From positions 17,827,347-17,891,346 of the forward strand of contig OX336355.1 of NCBI GenBank assembly GCA_946902875.1: a stretch of 64,000 nt of DNA, in the 5' to 3' direction. Shown piece by piece: positions 63,601 through 64,000 of the stretch (the stretch's first letter is position 1; every line of letters starts with the position of its first letter). The translations under genes and the position numbers were made by a program. The notes under the pieces are model-generated. The model was not told where the DNA came from and did no database searches. It saw nothing but the letters and a program-made list of their open reading frames with translations. The DNA is from Nematopogon swammerdamellus (Eukaryota; Arthropoda; Insecta; Lepidoptera; Adelidae).

Positions 63601-64000
63601 TTATCAGCTAATGCCTCTTTTACAGTGAAGTATAATACCCACCCTGTAATGACAAGAGTCCGGCGTGGTCTCCTCCTTGCCTCTTTCCACCTAAATTGAA
63701 AGTGAAAATTCAACTTTTTTTCGTTCTTATTAAAATAAGATAAGAAGGAATCATGTTGGCAAATTTTCAAACTCATTTAGTGGCCTTGGAGATACGATTT
63801 GAGAGGGTCGTTTTATCCGTGAATTCGAGTTTTAACACTTGTGGCATTTTAAGGTATAAAAAATACTACTTTAAAAAGAAAACTTTTAAGTAAAGAGGAT
63901 CGTGGGTATTTTAAAATTATTATGCAATGAAAACAACAAGAAAAAAATGTTCATGCATAGGAAAGAAAAAAAAAACTATTGAAAAAAAATATAAAAACCG
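63601..64000. other. AT-rich edge of the window
   Basis: No exon or repeat recognised. trh bHLH/PAS-A exons are expected further right but not seen here. Confidence 0.35.

Overview
The window looks like a piece of a lepidopteran (moth or butterfly) nuclear chromosome. It is AT-rich, genes are split into short exons with GT/AG introns, and most of the sequence is interspersed repeats of the kind that fill lepidopteran genomes: SINEs, 5'-truncated LINEs, MITEs, hAT elements and satellites. No bacterial, viral or organellar gene set is visible. This placement rests on recognition of repeat and gene types, not on a database search.

Two host genes can be read with confidence. (1) A plus-strand gene at about 31.2-38.1 kb whose five coding exons splice into a 170-residue protein with four membrane segments. 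(2) The 3' half of a minus-strand bHLH-PAS gene at 48.3-53.7 kb that I identify as trachealess (trh). It has four exons covering the end of PAS-B and the whole C-terminal region. Its bHLH and PAS-A exons are not in the window and should lie beyond 64 kb. The two genes converge on a 10 kb repeat-filled interval. A third, weaker gene trace is a THAP zinc-finger first exon at 6.08 kb, directly beside a satellite array.

Layout. 0-6 kb: nested SINE, LINE and MITE copies. 6.2-11.4 kb: 18 copies of a 287-bp satellite with higher-order structure, ended by a SINE insertion. 11.4-24 kb: more SINEs, foldback elements and lepidopteran non-autonomous repeats, with one GC-rich promoter-like patch at 13.7-14.1 kb. 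24-31 kb: a LINE with a restriction-like endonuclease, a 0.5 kb direct duplication flanking a tRNA-like cassette, and an 800-bp hAT element with a perfect 8-bp target duplication. 31-38 kb: the four-TM gene, with repeats in its introns. 38-46.5 kb: LINE graveyard with nested insertions. 46.5-53.7 kb: trh 3' region and exons. 53.7-64 kb: a long upstream trh intron or flank carrying a 90-bp minisatellite, a 108-bp satellite that reverses orientation at its centre, and two GC-rich islands.

The most interesting signal is a set of modular retroposons. SINE-A (my name) has a tRNA-like A box followed by a stretch that reads like the internal promoter of 5S rRNA. Its 3' body shares a core with SINE-B, which has a plain tRNA-like head. 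A separate 5' module (positions 559-640 and many copies) is joined to at least four different downstream bodies. In addition, four tRNA-like sequences followed by oligo-T runs are carried in unusual settings, one of them inside a perfect foldback just past a trh splice donor.
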